A DNA stretch of 64,000 bases from Sulfurimicrobium sp964384915 (lineage in GTDB: Bacteria; Pseudomonadota; Gammaproteobacteria; Burkholderiales; Sulfuricellaceae), in the NCBI GenBank assembly GCA_964384915.1, contig CAYLMA010000005.1:62001-126000 (forward strand), given 5' to 3'. Position numbers and translations under genes: made by a program. This document shows positions 35,374 through 45,277 of this stretch, piece by piece. Under the pieces are notes generated by a model. That model saw only the letters and a program-made list of their open reading frames with translations. It had not been told where the DNA came from and made no database searches. Each line of letters opens with the position of its first letter. The stretch's first letter is position 1.

Positions 35374-36849
35374 ATGAACCAGCCAAAAATAATTGAGAAA
35401 CAGTCCGATATCGGCACGCGGGAAATTCATGGCAACGATCATTTGCTGATGATTCTGCCCGCGGTGAAGAAAATAACCCAGCTCAAGGGAATGCCCCTGC
35501 TCGACATCCTGCAGTCGCGCATGGAGCGTCGCGGAGTGAAGCTGGAAGAGCTGAAAAAAAACCCGCTAAGCAGCGATCTCGACCAGGGCGCGCTGGTCAC
35601 ATGGCTCATGCTCGACCCCCGGCAAACCGCTTTCGAACAGCACACGGTCATGCGCAAGTCCATCCAGTCGCTCATGGCCGAGCACCCCCAGTCCATCACC
35701 ATCGCGGTCAGCGGCACGGCCGAACAGCGCCGCCTGGCCGCCGAATCTGCAATCTATTGCGTCCTGGTCAACAGCGCCCTATTGCCCGTCCGCAAAAAGA
35801 AGGACGAACGCAAGCCGCTGCAGAAAATCACCGTCCATGGCCATCAATCGGACGATGCCTACCAGACGCAGAGAGCACAGGCCGCAGGCAACATTCTGAG
35901 CCGCGAACTCACCATGCTGCCGGCCAATGAACTCACGCCGGGGCTATACCGTGAGCGTATCCGCAAACTGGCGAGGGAAGAAAACTGGAAATGCGAAGAA
36001 TTCGACCTTAAAAAACTGCGCAAAATGGGTGCGGGCGCCTTTGTTGCCGTGGCACAGGGCAGCGAGGAGGAGGATGCCGCCATCGTGCACCTTTCCCACC
36101 GCCACCCTGACGCCACACAAACGGCGGCACTGGTCGGCAAGGGCATCTGCTTCGATACCGGCGGCCACAACCTCAAGCCCGCGCGCTACATGCACGGCAT
36201 GCACGAGGACATGAACGGCTCTGCGATCGCCATCGGCCTGCTGCTGGCGGCGAGCAGGGCCAGATTGCCGGTCAACCTGGACGTCTGGCTCGCCATCGCG
36301 CAGAACCACATCAGTCCCAAGGCTTACAAGCAGAACGACGTGGTGACCGCCCTCAATGGCACCACCATCGAAATCATCCACACCGATGCCGAAGGGCGCA
36401 TGGTGCTGGCCGACACGCTGACGCTTGCTTCGCGCCAGAAGCCGGATTTCATGATCGATTTCGCCACCCTGACCGGCAGCATGGCTACCGCGCTGGGAGC
36501 GCGCTACTCCGGCGTTTTCAGCAACCGCGAGAAGTTGCTCAACGCCGCGCTCAAGGCTGGCCAAAGCTCGGGCGAGCGGGTCAACGCCTTCCCCCTGGAT
36601 GCGGATTATGAAGAAGGCCTCGACAGCACGATAGCCGACATCAAGCAATGCACCCTGGATGGCGATGCCGACCACATCCTGGCGGCGCGTTTCCTCATGC
36701 ATTTCATCGAAAATGACACCCCCTGGCTGCACATGGACCTTTCCGCAAGCAACTGCAAAGGCGGCCTGGGGGCTGTGGCGTCGGACGTCACCGGTTTCGG
36801 CGTAGGATGGGGAATAGCCTTATTGGCTAGTCATTCCGGAAAATTGTAA
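35374..36849 (+). CDS. M17 family leucyl aminopeptidase
   Basis: Encodes 491 residues from ATG 35374; an in-frame start 22 codons upstream is less likely. The C-terminal catalytic domain binds two metal ions: GKGICFDTGGHNLKPARYMH, then HEDMNGSA and HTDAEGRMVLADTL hold the lysine, aspartates, glutamate and arginine of the site. The first motif differs from the usual FDSGG(I/L)SLKP, so this may be a PepA relative and not PepA itself. The protein has no signal peptide. moaA follows 56 bases downstream but has a candidate promoter of its own. Confidence 0.9.
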   Translation: MNQPKIIEKQSDIGTREIHGNDHLLMILPAVKKITQLKGMPLLDILQSRMERRGVKLEELKKNPLSSDLDQGALVTWLMLDPRQTAFEQHTVMRKSIQSLMAEHPQSITIAVSGTAEQRRLAAESAIYCVLVNSALLPVRKKKDERKPLQKITVHGHQSDDAYQTQRAQAAGNILSRELTMLPANELTPGLYRERIRKLAREENWKCEEFDLKKLRKMGAGAFVAVAQGSEEEDAAIVHLSHRHPDATQTAALVGKGICFDTGGHNLKPARYMHGMHEDMNGSAIAIGLLLAASRARLPVNLDVWLAIAQNHISPKAYKQNDVVTALNGTTIEIIHTDAEGRMVLADTLTLASRQKPDFMIDFATLTGSMATALGARYSGVFSNREKLLNAALKAGQSSGERVNAFPLDADYEEGLDSTIADIKQCTLDGDADHILAARFLMHFIENDTPWLHMDLSASNCKGGLGAVASDVTGFGVGWGIALLASHSGKL

Positions 36850-36872
36850 TTACCAGTTCGCTGCGCTATAGT
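36844..36872 (+). promoter_or_regulatory. Candidate sigma-70 promoter for moaA
   Basis: TTGTAA (36844-36849) and TATAGT (36867-36872) are separated by 17 bases. The -35 begins within the stop codon of the aminopeptidase gene. Transcription would start near 36879, giving a leader of about 27 bases before ATG 36906. Confidence 0.45.
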
Positions 36873-36905
36873 CGATTCAACCTTTAAACTTCCGGCGGCG
36901 CCGCC

Positions 36906-37892
36906 ATGAAAGATCACACGCTTCTCACCGACAGCTTCCAGCGACCCATCGAATATCTGCGTTTATCCGTGACCGACCGTTGCGATCTGCGTTGCGCCTA
37001 CTGTATGCCGGAAGATTTCAAGGGCTACGAGGAACCGGAAAACTGGCTCACTTTTGACGAAATCGAGCGCCTGATCGGCGCTTTTGCGCGCTTGGGAGTG
37101 AAGCGCCTGCGCCTCACCGGCGGCGAACCCCTGCTGCGGCGCGATCTGACCGGCCTTGCCGGACGCCTCTCTGCCCTGCCCGGCATCGAGGACCTCTCGC
37201 TCAGCACCAATGCCACCCAGCTCGACAAGTATGCCCTTGCCTTGCGCAACCACGGCGTATCGCGCATCAATGTCAGCCTCGACTCACTGCAGCGCGAACG
37301 GATTGAAAAGATTACCGGGCGCGACTGCCTGCACAAGATCCTGGCCGGCTTGATGGCCGGCAAGGAAGCCGGGCTGGCCCCGATCAAGATCAACATGGTG
37401 GCGCTGCGGGGGGTCAACGATGACGAGATCGACGCCATGGTGGCGTTCTGCATCGAACACGGTTTCATCCTGCGCTTCATCGAAACCATGCCCATCGGCA
37501 CCACCGGCCGTGAGGCGCAATTTCTCGACCTGCAACCGGTCAAACAGCGCCTGCGCGAGCGCTTCGGCCTGATCGAAGGGGTGATACCGGGCGGAGGGCC
37601 CGCACGTTACCTGAAATCCACAGATGGAAAATTCAGCATCGGTTTCATCACCCCGATTTCCCAACATTTCTGCGAAACCTGCAACCGCGTGCGCCTGTCG
37701 GTCGATGGCACGCTCTATACCTGCCTAGGCCAGGAAGAAAAGTTTGAATTCAGGCCTCTGCTGCGCGGGGGCATTACGGACAGCGAACTGGAAGATGCCA
37801 TCAGGGCAGCCATTGCGCTCAAGCCGGAACGCCACGAGTTTCGCGAAGAGCCGTGCAAGATCGTGCGCTTCATGTCATCCACGGGCGGCTAG
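36906..37892 (+). CDS. moaA: GTP 3',8-cyclase MoaA
   Basis: Encodes 328 residues. MoaA is a radical-SAM enzyme that begins molybdopterin synthesis, converting GTP to 3',8-cyclo-GTP with MoaC finishing the step. The N-terminal cluster is CDLRCAYC (cysteines 26, 30 and 33). The C-terminal cluster is CETCNRVRLSVDGTLYTC. The C-terminal GG needed for activity is present (SSTGG). NarG needs this cofactor, which makes the location within 15 kb of the nar genes functionally sensible. No other moa gene is in the window. Confidence 0.97.
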   Translation: MKDHTLLTDSFQRPIEYLRLSVTDRCDLRCAYCMPEDFKGYEEPENWLTFDEIERLIGAFARLGVKRLRLTGGEPLLRRDLTGLAGRLSALPGIEDLSLSTNATQLDKYALALRNHGVSRINVSLDSLQRERIEKITGRDCLHKILAGLMAGKEAGLAPIKINMVALRGVNDDEIDAMVAFCIEHGFILRFIETMPIGTTGREAQFLDLQPVKQRLRERFGLIEGVIPGGGPARYLKSTDGKFSIGFITPISQHFCETCNRVRLSVDGTLYTCLGQEEKFEFRPLLRGGITDSELEDAIRAAIALKPERHEFREEPCKIVRFMSSTGG

Positions 37893-37912
37893 ACCGACCT
37901 CATACAACCCAA

Positions 37913-39787
37913 TCAGCTGGACTTTTTACCGTCTTTTCCGTTCTCTGGGAATGTTCGGGTATTTTCAAATACCTCAGGAAAGAGCGGGTCAAGGTCGAGT
38001 GGTTTCGACGCCTTGTCGTCCTCTGGCTGAACAAGCTGCTCATGATCAAGCACAAAGTCGAGCGGCGTATCCAGCGTGGGCACTTTGTCCTGCTCAGCCG
38101 CAACCTCCACGGCAGGTTCCTGCATGCCGGCTTCTCGTTCTTCCGGGCCTGAAAGGTAAAGCGGATTTTCCGCATCGAGTTGCCTGCCCAGTTTTTGCAC
38201 CAGCACCCACAAGCTACTGTCATCCATGCTCGACTGGCAGCGCAACGCCAGCTGTTCAAACTCCTGCTTCATGCCTTGCGAACTATAAATCTCGAATAAT
38301 TTTTTCCACAGATGAACATCGTCCAGATGTTTTTCCAGGTATTCCTGCAGCAACTCGACGGCGCGATTGGCCCAACCATAGGCCAGGTACAGATCGGCCT
38401 CGTCCAGCACCGACTCGGCCTCGGTGAAGGTGACTGACTCGCCTTCATTATCGAAAATGCTAGTGACACTCGAAAGAAACTCATCTTCCGGCTCGGCGGC
38501 TTCAGGCCGGGCTGAACCCCCTCGGCGCTGCTCGGGCCGGAGTGGTGAAACCGGCTCGAATTGGGGCATCTCGCTGGCAGCAAATTCATGCTCCAGTTCC
38601 GACTCCAGTTGCGCCTCTGCCTTGCGCCTGTGCCAGCGCCACCAGGCGGACAAGATGAGCGCCAGAATCAGTCCCACCCCCGCCAATCCCCGGAAAGATG
38701 TATTTTCCAGCCAGCTTGCCCAGTATGTACTCTCATCCGGGTGGGGTGGAATCGCCTTCTGCACTGGGGACGAGGCCAGCGTCTCGCTTAACTGGATACG
38801 GCTATTGGTGCTCTCCAGCGCTTTCTGCATGCTGTCAATCTGTTCTTCAAGCTGCCTGATGCGGTTTTTCATGCTCAGGAAATTCGCCACCTGATCATCG
38901 GCATCCAGCAGCAATTGCTTTTCGCGCAACTGCTGACGCTGTGCTTCGGTCATTTTTCCGAGCATGGACATATCAAGGTCGGCGGTGGAAAGCTTGAGGC
39001 GGAAACCGCCCTCTTGTGCCGCAGGCAGCGTTGGCGGCACTTGTGCGATCGGATCTGCAACAGATTCTTTAGCCGCTGCGGCGGCACGGCGCGGCTTGCT
39101 GGCCGCCCCCACTGAAGGCACGGGTTTGGACGCAATTGGACGTAGCGCCGGAACATGAATCACTCCACCTTCCGGCAATGGCGCGTCCGCAGGCGTATCG
39201 CGCAATTCAGGATTGGCTTCGCGCATGGCACGCATCAGATTGCGCTGCATGCGCATTTGACGCGGGTAAAGACTGGCGGCAATGGAACGCAGCGTCTCGC
39301 CTTGGCGCGCCTCCCAGATAAGCTGCTCCTGTGCTTCCGAAACCGGCTGCTGAGCCGCCGGTTTAACGGCTGAAGGGAGAGCCTGCGAATACTCGACCGG
39401 ATCGAGCAACAGGGTGAATTTCCGGCTCAGGTGGCCCTGTCCGCAATTAGCCTGAACCAGCAAGCGCAGGAAGGGCTCATTGATCGCCTGCGCCGAACGG
39501 ATCAGCAACTGGAATTGCCCGCCGGACTCAACCAGTTCCAGCCGGGCCTGGGTCAGATAGGAAGCATATTCGCTCTGGTTTTCAGGGTACGCCAGGGAAA
39601 AACAGCGGCTATCCAGCTCTTCACCGGGGTTAGCCTTAAGCGGGATGGAGGCACGCAGTGGCTGCCCCAGATAGGAATGCAGGCTCAACTCGCCAAATAA
39701 CATGGCAGAAGACGAAAGCGGGCTGGCGCAGGAAATCAATCCTGCAGCAATCAGCGCCACTTTCAAATAGTCCACCTGCCTGCTCAT
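37913..39787 (-). CDS. fimV: FimV-like pilus assembly/polar hub protein
   Basis: Encodes about 624 residues from ATG 39787 (MSRQVDYLKVALIAAG); 39799 and 39859 are alternative in-frame starts. A signal peptide is followed by the FimV N-terminal domain (LHSYLGQPLRASIPL), a LysM-like peptidoglycan-binding stretch (WEARQGETLRSIAASLYPRQ), a coiled coil (FLSMKNRIRQLEEQIDSMQK), one membrane segment (GLAGVGLILALILSAWW) and a cytoplasmic acidic tail with TPR-like helices (ADLYLAYGWANRAVELLQEY). FimV supports type IV pili and polar localisation in Pseudomonas. It is shorter than that protein (about 900). The gene converges on moaA. Confidence 0.85.
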   Translation of the reverse strand: MSRQVDYLKVALIAAGLISCASPLSSSAMLFGELSLHSYLGQPLRASIPLKANPGEELDSRCFSLAYPENQSEYASYLTQARLELVESGGQFQLLIRSAQAINEPFLRLLVQANCGQGHLSRKFTLLLDPVEYSQALPSAVKPAAQQPVSEAQEQLIWEARQGETLRSIAASLYPRQMRMQRNLMRAMREANPELRDTPADAPLPEGGVIHVPALRPIASKPVPSVGAASKPRRAAAAAKESVADPIAQVPPTLPAAQEGGFRLKLSTADLDMSMLGKMTEAQRQQLREKQLLLDADDQVANFLSMKNRIRQLEEQIDSMQKALESTNSRIQLSETLASSPVQKAIPPHPDESTYWASWLENTSFRGLAGVGLILALILSAWWRWHRRKAEAQLESELEHEFAASEMPQFEPVSPLRPEQRRGGSARPEAAEPEDEFLSSVTSIFDNEGESVTFTEAESVLDEADLYLAYGWANRAVELLQEYLEKHLDDVHLWKKLFEIYSSQGMKQEFEQLALRCQSSMDDSSLWVLVQKLGRQLDAENPLYLSGPEEREAGMQEPAVEVAAEQDKVPTLDTPLDFVLDHEQLVQPEDDKASKPLDLDPLFPEVFENTRTFPENGKDGKKSS

Positions 39788-40312
39788 CCACCCCGCCATC
39801 CAAAAAACCAAGGAACCGGCACGAAACCCGCACCAGTCGCGGAGTTTATAACAGTCCAAGTCCAGCCATCAAGCTACTTGATGCAAATGGCCTAAGGAAT
39901 CTCAAACCCCGGAAGTTGCGCCTACGTTCGTTTTAACGTGAAACGGTTTTGTGAAGCGTGAAATCACTCGCTACGCTTTGTTTGTGAACAGTGAATGTAA
40001 AAACATCAACTGAGCCTGCTTTTACAATTTCACGCTTCACGGCAAGGGCATAGCCCAAGCGGCTTCACATTTCACTATTTTCATGATCCAGAACGGCAAT
40101 TTGCCATGCCCGTTCCGGCTAACGCGCCGGGGGCGCATAAGCCCGCTCTGAAACTCACAGGCCGCGCGCGTTCCGCTTGCGTTCGTTTTAGTTCCGGCTA
40201 ACGCGCCGGGGGCGCATAAGCCTGCTCTGAAACTCACAGGCCGCGCGCGTTCCGCTTGCGTTCGTTTTAGTTCCGGCTAACGCGCCGGGGGCGCATAAGC
40301 CTGCTCTGAAAC
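39788..40312. other. Gene-free stretch between typA and fimV
   Basis: These 525 bases hold the 14-base inverted repeat (39951-40040), AT-rich DNA, and two full and one partial copy of the 79-bp repeat. No supported gene is present; the short frames through the repeats are copies of the typA tail. Confidence 0.7.
39951..40040. repeat. 14-base perfect inverted repeat upstream of fimV
   Basis: GTGAAGCGTGAAAT (39951-39964) and ATTTCACGCTTCAC (40027-40040) are exact reverse complements, separated by 62 AT-rich bases that contain further GTGAA/TTCAC motifs. This looks like a small palindromic repeat or a folded leader. No gene is visible inside. Confidence 0.6.
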
Positions 40313-40348
40313 TCACAGGCCGCGCGCGTTCCGCTTGCGTTCGTTTTC
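40112..40348. repeat. 79-bp direct repeat, three tandem copies, overlapping the typA 3' end
   Basis: Copies lie at 40112-40190, 40191-40269 and 40270-40348. Copies 1 and 2 differ at one base, and copies 2 and 3 differ only at the last base. The third copy contains the last 12 codons of typA including its stop; the other two repeat that segment plus the 43 bases after the stop. Each unit carries a hairpin CCGGC-GCGTTA-GCCGG in the transcript. It is a local triplication and not a CRISPR, since there are no variable spacers. Confidence 0.9.
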
Positions 40349-42127
40349 AGTCAGGAAGCGTTTGCGCAGGCGGATTGATTTGGGCGTGAGTTCCACCAGT
40401 TCGTCATCGGCGATGAATTCCACCGCTGATTCCAGCGTAAGCTGAATCGGCGGGGTCAGGCGTACGGCTTCGTCAGTACCGGAAGAACGCACGTTGGTGA
40501 GTTGCTTGCCCTTGATCGGGTTTACCACCAGGTCATTGTCGCGGCTATGGATGCCGATGATCATGCCTTCATACAGCTTGTCGCCAGGACTGACGAACAT
40601 GCGGCCACGGTCTTCCAGTTTCCACAGCGCATAGGCTACTGCCTCGCCATTGTCCTGCGAAATCAGCACGCCGTTGTGACGCGAGGGAATGTCCGGCTTC
40701 ATCGGCGCATATTCATCGAATACGTGGCTCATCACACCGGTGCCGCGCGTCAGGGTCATGAACTCGGACTGGAATCCGATCAGGCCGCGTGCCGGGATGC
40801 GGTAATCCAGGCGCACACGGCCCTGGCCGTCGGGCAGCATGTCCTGCAAATCGCCACGGCGACGGCCCAGTTCTTCCATCACCGCCCCCTGATTGGATTC
40901 TTCCACATCGGCAGTCAACATTTCATAAGGTTCGCACTTCTCGCCGTCGATCTCCTTGATCAATACGCGCGGACGCGATACCGAGAGTTCGTAGCCTTCG
41001 CGGCGCATGGTTTCCAGCAGAATGGTCAGGTGCAACTCGCCGCGCCCGGCGACCACAAACACGTCCGCATCCCCGGTTTCGTCGACACGCAGAGCCACGT
41101 TGGTGAGCAGCTCCTTGTTCAGGCGTTCACGAATCTGGCGGCTGGTCACAAATTTCCCTTCCTGACCGGCGAGAGGAGAATTGTTGACCTGGAAATTCAT
41201 GGTCAGGGTAGGCTCGTCCACGGTCAGCATCGGCAATGCTTCGGGCGAGTCCACCGCGGCCAGGGTGACACCGATACCAATCTCATCGATGCCGTTGATC
41301 ACCACGATATCGCCGGCCTGGGCCTCTTCCAATTGGACCCGGGCCAGGCCGCTGAAACCCAGCACCTGGTTCACTTTTGCGCGCACGCCTTTATCTTCCG
41401 GGCCACGCAGCACGATGACTTCCTGCCCGGGCTTCAGCCTGCCGCGAGCGATGCGGCCGATGCCGATGCGGCCGACATAGCTGGAATAATCGAGAGCGGA
41501 AATCTGCAGTTGCAGCGGCAGGTCGGGATTGCCGTCAGGAGCGGGAACATGCTTGAGGACAGCTTCGAACAACACGCGCATATTGTCGCTCGGGGTGTTG
41601 TAATCCAGCGCGGCGAAACCGTTCAGGGCCGAGGCATAGACTACGGGGAAATCCAGTTGCTCCTCTGTCGCGCCCAGCTTGTCGAACAGGTCGAAGGTCT
41701 GGTTCACCACCCAGTCCGGACGCGAGCCGGGGCGATCGATCTTGTTCACCACCACGATGGGCTTGAGGCCCAGCGCCAGGGCTTTCTTGGTCACGAAGCG
41801 GGTTTGCGGCATCGGGCCTTCCACTGCGTCCACCAGCAGCAACACGCCGTCAACCATGGACAGCACGCGCTCCACCTCGCCGCCGAAGTCGGCGTGGCCC
41901 GGGGTGTCCACAATATTGATGTGGTGCCCCTCAAACTCGATCGAGGTATTCTTGGCCAGGATGGTAATGCCACGCTCTTTTTCCAGATCGTTGCTGTCCA
42001 TTACTCGTTCAACTACCTGCTGGTGGGCGGCAAACGTGCCGGCCTGCTGTAGAAGCTTGTCAACAAGCGTGGTTTTGCCGTGGTCAACGTGGGCGATAAT
42101 GGCGATGTTACGAAGGGCGCGTGACAT
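40313..42127 (-). CDS. typA: Ribosome-associated GTPase TypA/BipA
   Basis: Encodes 604 residues from ATG 42127 (MSRALRNIAIIAHVDHGKTT); an ORF start 18 codons upstream is rejected because family members begin here. TypA is an EF-G-like GTPase that binds 70S ribosomes and aids growth under stress and cold. Motifs are AHVDHGKTT (residues 12-20), DTPGHADFGGEVER and VVNKIDRPGSRPDW. The C-terminal ARGLIGFQSEFMTLTRGTG region is conserved. The last 11 residues (ENERKRNARGL) are encoded within the tandem repeat. Confidence 0.96.
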   Translation of the reverse strand: MSRALRNIAIIAHVDHGKTTLVDKLLQQAGTFAAHQQVVERVMDSNDLEKERGITILAKNTSIEFEGHHINIVDTPGHADFGGEVERVLSMVDGVLLLVDAVEGPMPQTRFVTKKALALGLKPIVVVNKIDRPGSRPDWVVNQTFDLFDKLGATEEQLDFPVVYASALNGFAALDYNTPSDNMRVLFEAVLKHVPAPDGNPDLPLQLQISALDYSSYVGRIGIGRIARGRLKPGQEVIVLRGPEDKGVRAKVNQVLGFSGLARVQLEEAQAGDIVVINGIDEIGIGVTLAAVDSPEALPMLTVDEPTLTMNFQVNNSPLAGQEGKFVTSRQIRERLNKELLTNVALRVDETGDADVFVVAGRGELHLTILLETMRREGYELSVSRPRVLIKEIDGEKCEPYEMLTADVEESNQGAVMEELGRRRGDLQDMLPDGQGRVRLDYRIPARGLIGFQSEFMTLTRGTGVMSHVFDEYAPMKPDIPSRHNGVLISQDNGEAVAYALWKLEDRGRMFVSPGDKLYEGMIIGIHSRDNDLVVNPIKGKQLTNVRSSGTDEAVRLTPPIQLTLESAVEFIADDELVELTPKSIRLRKRFLTENERKRNARGL

Positions 42128-42158
42128 GAAATATTTCCGGTGCTGTAAAAAGCTGAGC

Positions 42159-42167
42159 ATTTTAGCA
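42159..42167 (-). promoter_or_regulatory. Extended -10 promoter for typA
   Basis: On the minus strand TGCTAAAAT gives a TGn extension plus TAAAAT, about 32 bases before the typA start. No clear -35 accompanies it. It lies next to the divergent rhlE promoter. Confidence 0.4.
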
Positions 42168-42174
42168 TAACCAT

Positions 42175-42203
42175 CTGGCAATTTTCTAAAATACCCGTAT
42201 AAT
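42175..42203 (+). promoter_or_regulatory. Candidate promoter for rhlE
   Basis: CTGGCA (42175-42180) and a perfect TATAAT (42198-42203) are separated by 17 bases. Transcription would begin near 42210, about 277 bases before the rhlE start. Confidence 0.55.
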
Positions 42204-42486
42204 GCGTCGGCTTGGTCGGATAGATTCCGTCCATTGAGTTCATCGATCTCTGGCCCCCTCTTTTTCAGATACTTCTGGAAATGTGATTACACCCCGGTTA
42301 GCGACGATGTTTTTGCGCCGCGCGGTGTTATGCAGATGTTCCCCGGATTTTCCGGCAAGTCTCGCCGTTCCCTGCCTGTGCGCCTTTTTTATAGCGTTTT
42401 GCCTTCACCCTGAACCTTACGGTCTGTCTTTAAACAGGCAAAGGAGAGGGCGTGTCGCGGCGCGAATCTAAAATTAAGGAAATTCC
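42204..42486 (+). other. Long untranslated leader of rhlE
   Basis: About 280 bases without a supported gene between the promoter and rhlE. They hold T-rich runs (CCCCCTCTTTTT near 42260, CTTTTTTATAG near 42388) and GC-rich patches. Long leaders are common on cold-shock RNA helicase genes, so RNA-level control is possible; I see no known riboswitch. Confidence 0.4.
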
Positions 42487-43797
<1,311 letters not shown>

Positions 43798-43819
43798 TCC
43801 GCAGTAAACGCACCCTTCC

Positions 43820-43849
43820 AAGGCGCTTCTATTGAAGCGCCTTTTTTTT
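43820..43849 (+). terminator. Intrinsic terminator after rhlE
   Basis: AAGGCGCTTC-TATT-GAAGCGCCTT is a perfect 10-base stem with a 4-base loop, running into eight T residues. It lies 23 bases after the rhlE stop. Confidence 0.93.
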
Positions 43850-43953
43850 GCCCGAAGAAATGTGGACGGGGAGTAAAACTACGTTATGTTAAGCTTTCAA
43901 AATACAAATCTGGCATTTTGTGCGGATTCAAATTCGAAGTGCAATATTGAATA

Positions 43954-44631
43954 ACGGCGGGAGAAGCGGGCGAGGTGTGTTGGCAACATGCCGATCTTGG
44001 CCTGGTGCCGCCGGATAGTTTCATACCTGTCGCGGAAGAAAGCGGGCTAATTGTTCCGCTCGGAGAATGGGTGCTGCAGGAAGCCTGCCGCCAGAACCGC
44101 GCCTGGCAGGATGCGGGCTTGCCAGCCCTGCCGGTCGCGGTCAATCTTTCCGCACTTCAGTTCCAGCATAAGGACCTGGAACAAAGCATTGCCAACACCT
44201 TACGCAAAACGGGCCTGGCGGCCCGGTATCTGGAACTCGAACTGACTGAAAGCCTGATTATAACCGGTGCCAAAGCAACCGTCGACAGCCTGAAGCGTCT
44301 CAAGGCGTTGGGCCTGAAGCTTTCCATCGACGACTTCTGAACCGGCCATTCCTCCCTCAGTTATCTCAAACGCTTTCCGCTCGACAAACTAAAGATTGAC
44401 CGCACCTTCGTCCGCGACATCACCACCGACCCGGATGATGCCGCAATCGTCCGGGCCATTATTGCCATGGCGCACAGCCTGCGACTGATGGTTATTGCTG
44501 AGGGCGTTGAAACACAGGCACAGATGGATTTCCTGAAACAGGAAAGCTGCGACGAAATGCAAGGGTATTATTTCAGCAAGCCGCTACCGGCAATGGTGAT
44601 GGAAAAAATGCTGCGTGAAAATGTGAAATAA
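43954..44631 (+). pseudogene. Remnant of an EAL-domain c-di-GMP phosphodiesterase
   Basis: The frame reads ADLGLVPPDSFIPVAEESGL and LELELTESLIITGAKATVDS, an EAL domain, to SIDDF. There a TGA (44338-44340) replaces the glycine codon of the conserved DDFGTG loop. The same frame then resumes as TGHSSLSYLKRFPLDKLKID and runs to TAA at 44631. At the front, the EAL motif itself is damaged (EAGEVCWQH where EALxRWQH is expected), and no start, GGDEF or sensor part precedes it. It is therefore a truncated and interrupted gene. One base change (TGA to GGA) would reopen the loop but not restore the front. Confidence 0.85.
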
Positions 44632-44695
44632 GCCCGCGCAGGCGGGGTCGAAAAAATGCGCTTTTTTCAAAGCGGCTTTTTCATATCCCAGAGGG

Positions 44696-45028
44696 TCAGT
44701 CGCCGTCACGCCCATGCCTGTGCTTATTCTTGTAATGCCCACGATGGCGGCCCCGGTCACGGTGGTCATCATCGTAATAAACCTCGCGCTGCCTTACGCG
44801 CACTTCCCTCCGCTCGGAAGCCATGGCCGCAGTACCTGCCGCGCCGCCAATGGCTCCGCCGATAATCGCGCCATCACGCCCACCAATGGCTGATCCGACC
44901 GCAGCACCCGCGCCACCGCCCAAGGCGCCGCCAATAACAGCATTTCCATCAATACTCCCCGCCCATGATGGCACAGACAAAACAGCCAACAATGCAAGTG
45001 TTCCAAATTTCGAAATTACCGATTTCAT
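44696..45028 (-). CDS. Glycine-zipper envelope protein
   Basis: Encodes 110 residues from ATG 45028 (MKSVISKFGTLALLAVLSVP), with AGGGAC as ribosome site; an in-frame upstream start is less likely. A signal peptide ends PSWA. Glycine-zipper repeats follow (GNAVIGGALGGGAGAAVGSA, then IGGRDGAIIGGAIGGAAGTA), and the tail is rich in Asp, Arg and His (YYDDDHRDRGRHRGHYKNKH). Such proteins insert in or coat the outer membrane; the tail could bind metal. The function is unknown. It is divergent from the diguanylate cyclase gene. Confidence 0.75.
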   Translation of the reverse strand: MKSVISKFGTLALLAVLSVPSWAGSIDGNAVIGGALGGGAGAAVGSAIGGRDGAIIGGAIGGAAGTAAMASERREVRVRQREVYYDDDHRDRGRHRGHYKNKHRHGRDGD

Positions 45029-45216
45029 TCGTGTCCCTATCTCATTTCCACAATCAGGTGTTGCTAAGCAACGCTTATCGCTTTCCCGGTTCACCTGAAA
45101 ATATATTGTTTAGTTTATGAGCATCGCCCACTTGATATTATCAGCCATTTTTCCATAAGCGCTGGATTACGATTTGTTCATTCAGGTAAAGCGCGAGAAT
45201 CCTATTATGGTATCGC

Positions 45217-45244
45217 TTTACTGTTGCAAATTTTGGAATATACT
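45217..45244 (+). promoter_or_regulatory. Candidate promoter for the CHASE-PAS-GGDEF gene
   Basis: TTTACT (45217-45222) and TATACT (45239-45244) have 16 bases between them, placing the transcription start near 45251, about 27 bases before ATG 45278. It lies in an AT-rich 249-base divergent region. Confidence 0.4.
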
Positions 45245-45277
45245 AAAAGCCAATTGGGCTAATTGAGTTTCATTATC

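Noticed and set aside
40112..40348. CRISPR array
   Set aside because: Repeats are contiguous with no variable spacers and include the typA end.
44632..44665. Terminator after the EAL remnant
   Set aside because: CCCGC-GCAG-GCGGG is followed by A residues on the plus strand and has no suitable T-run on either strand.
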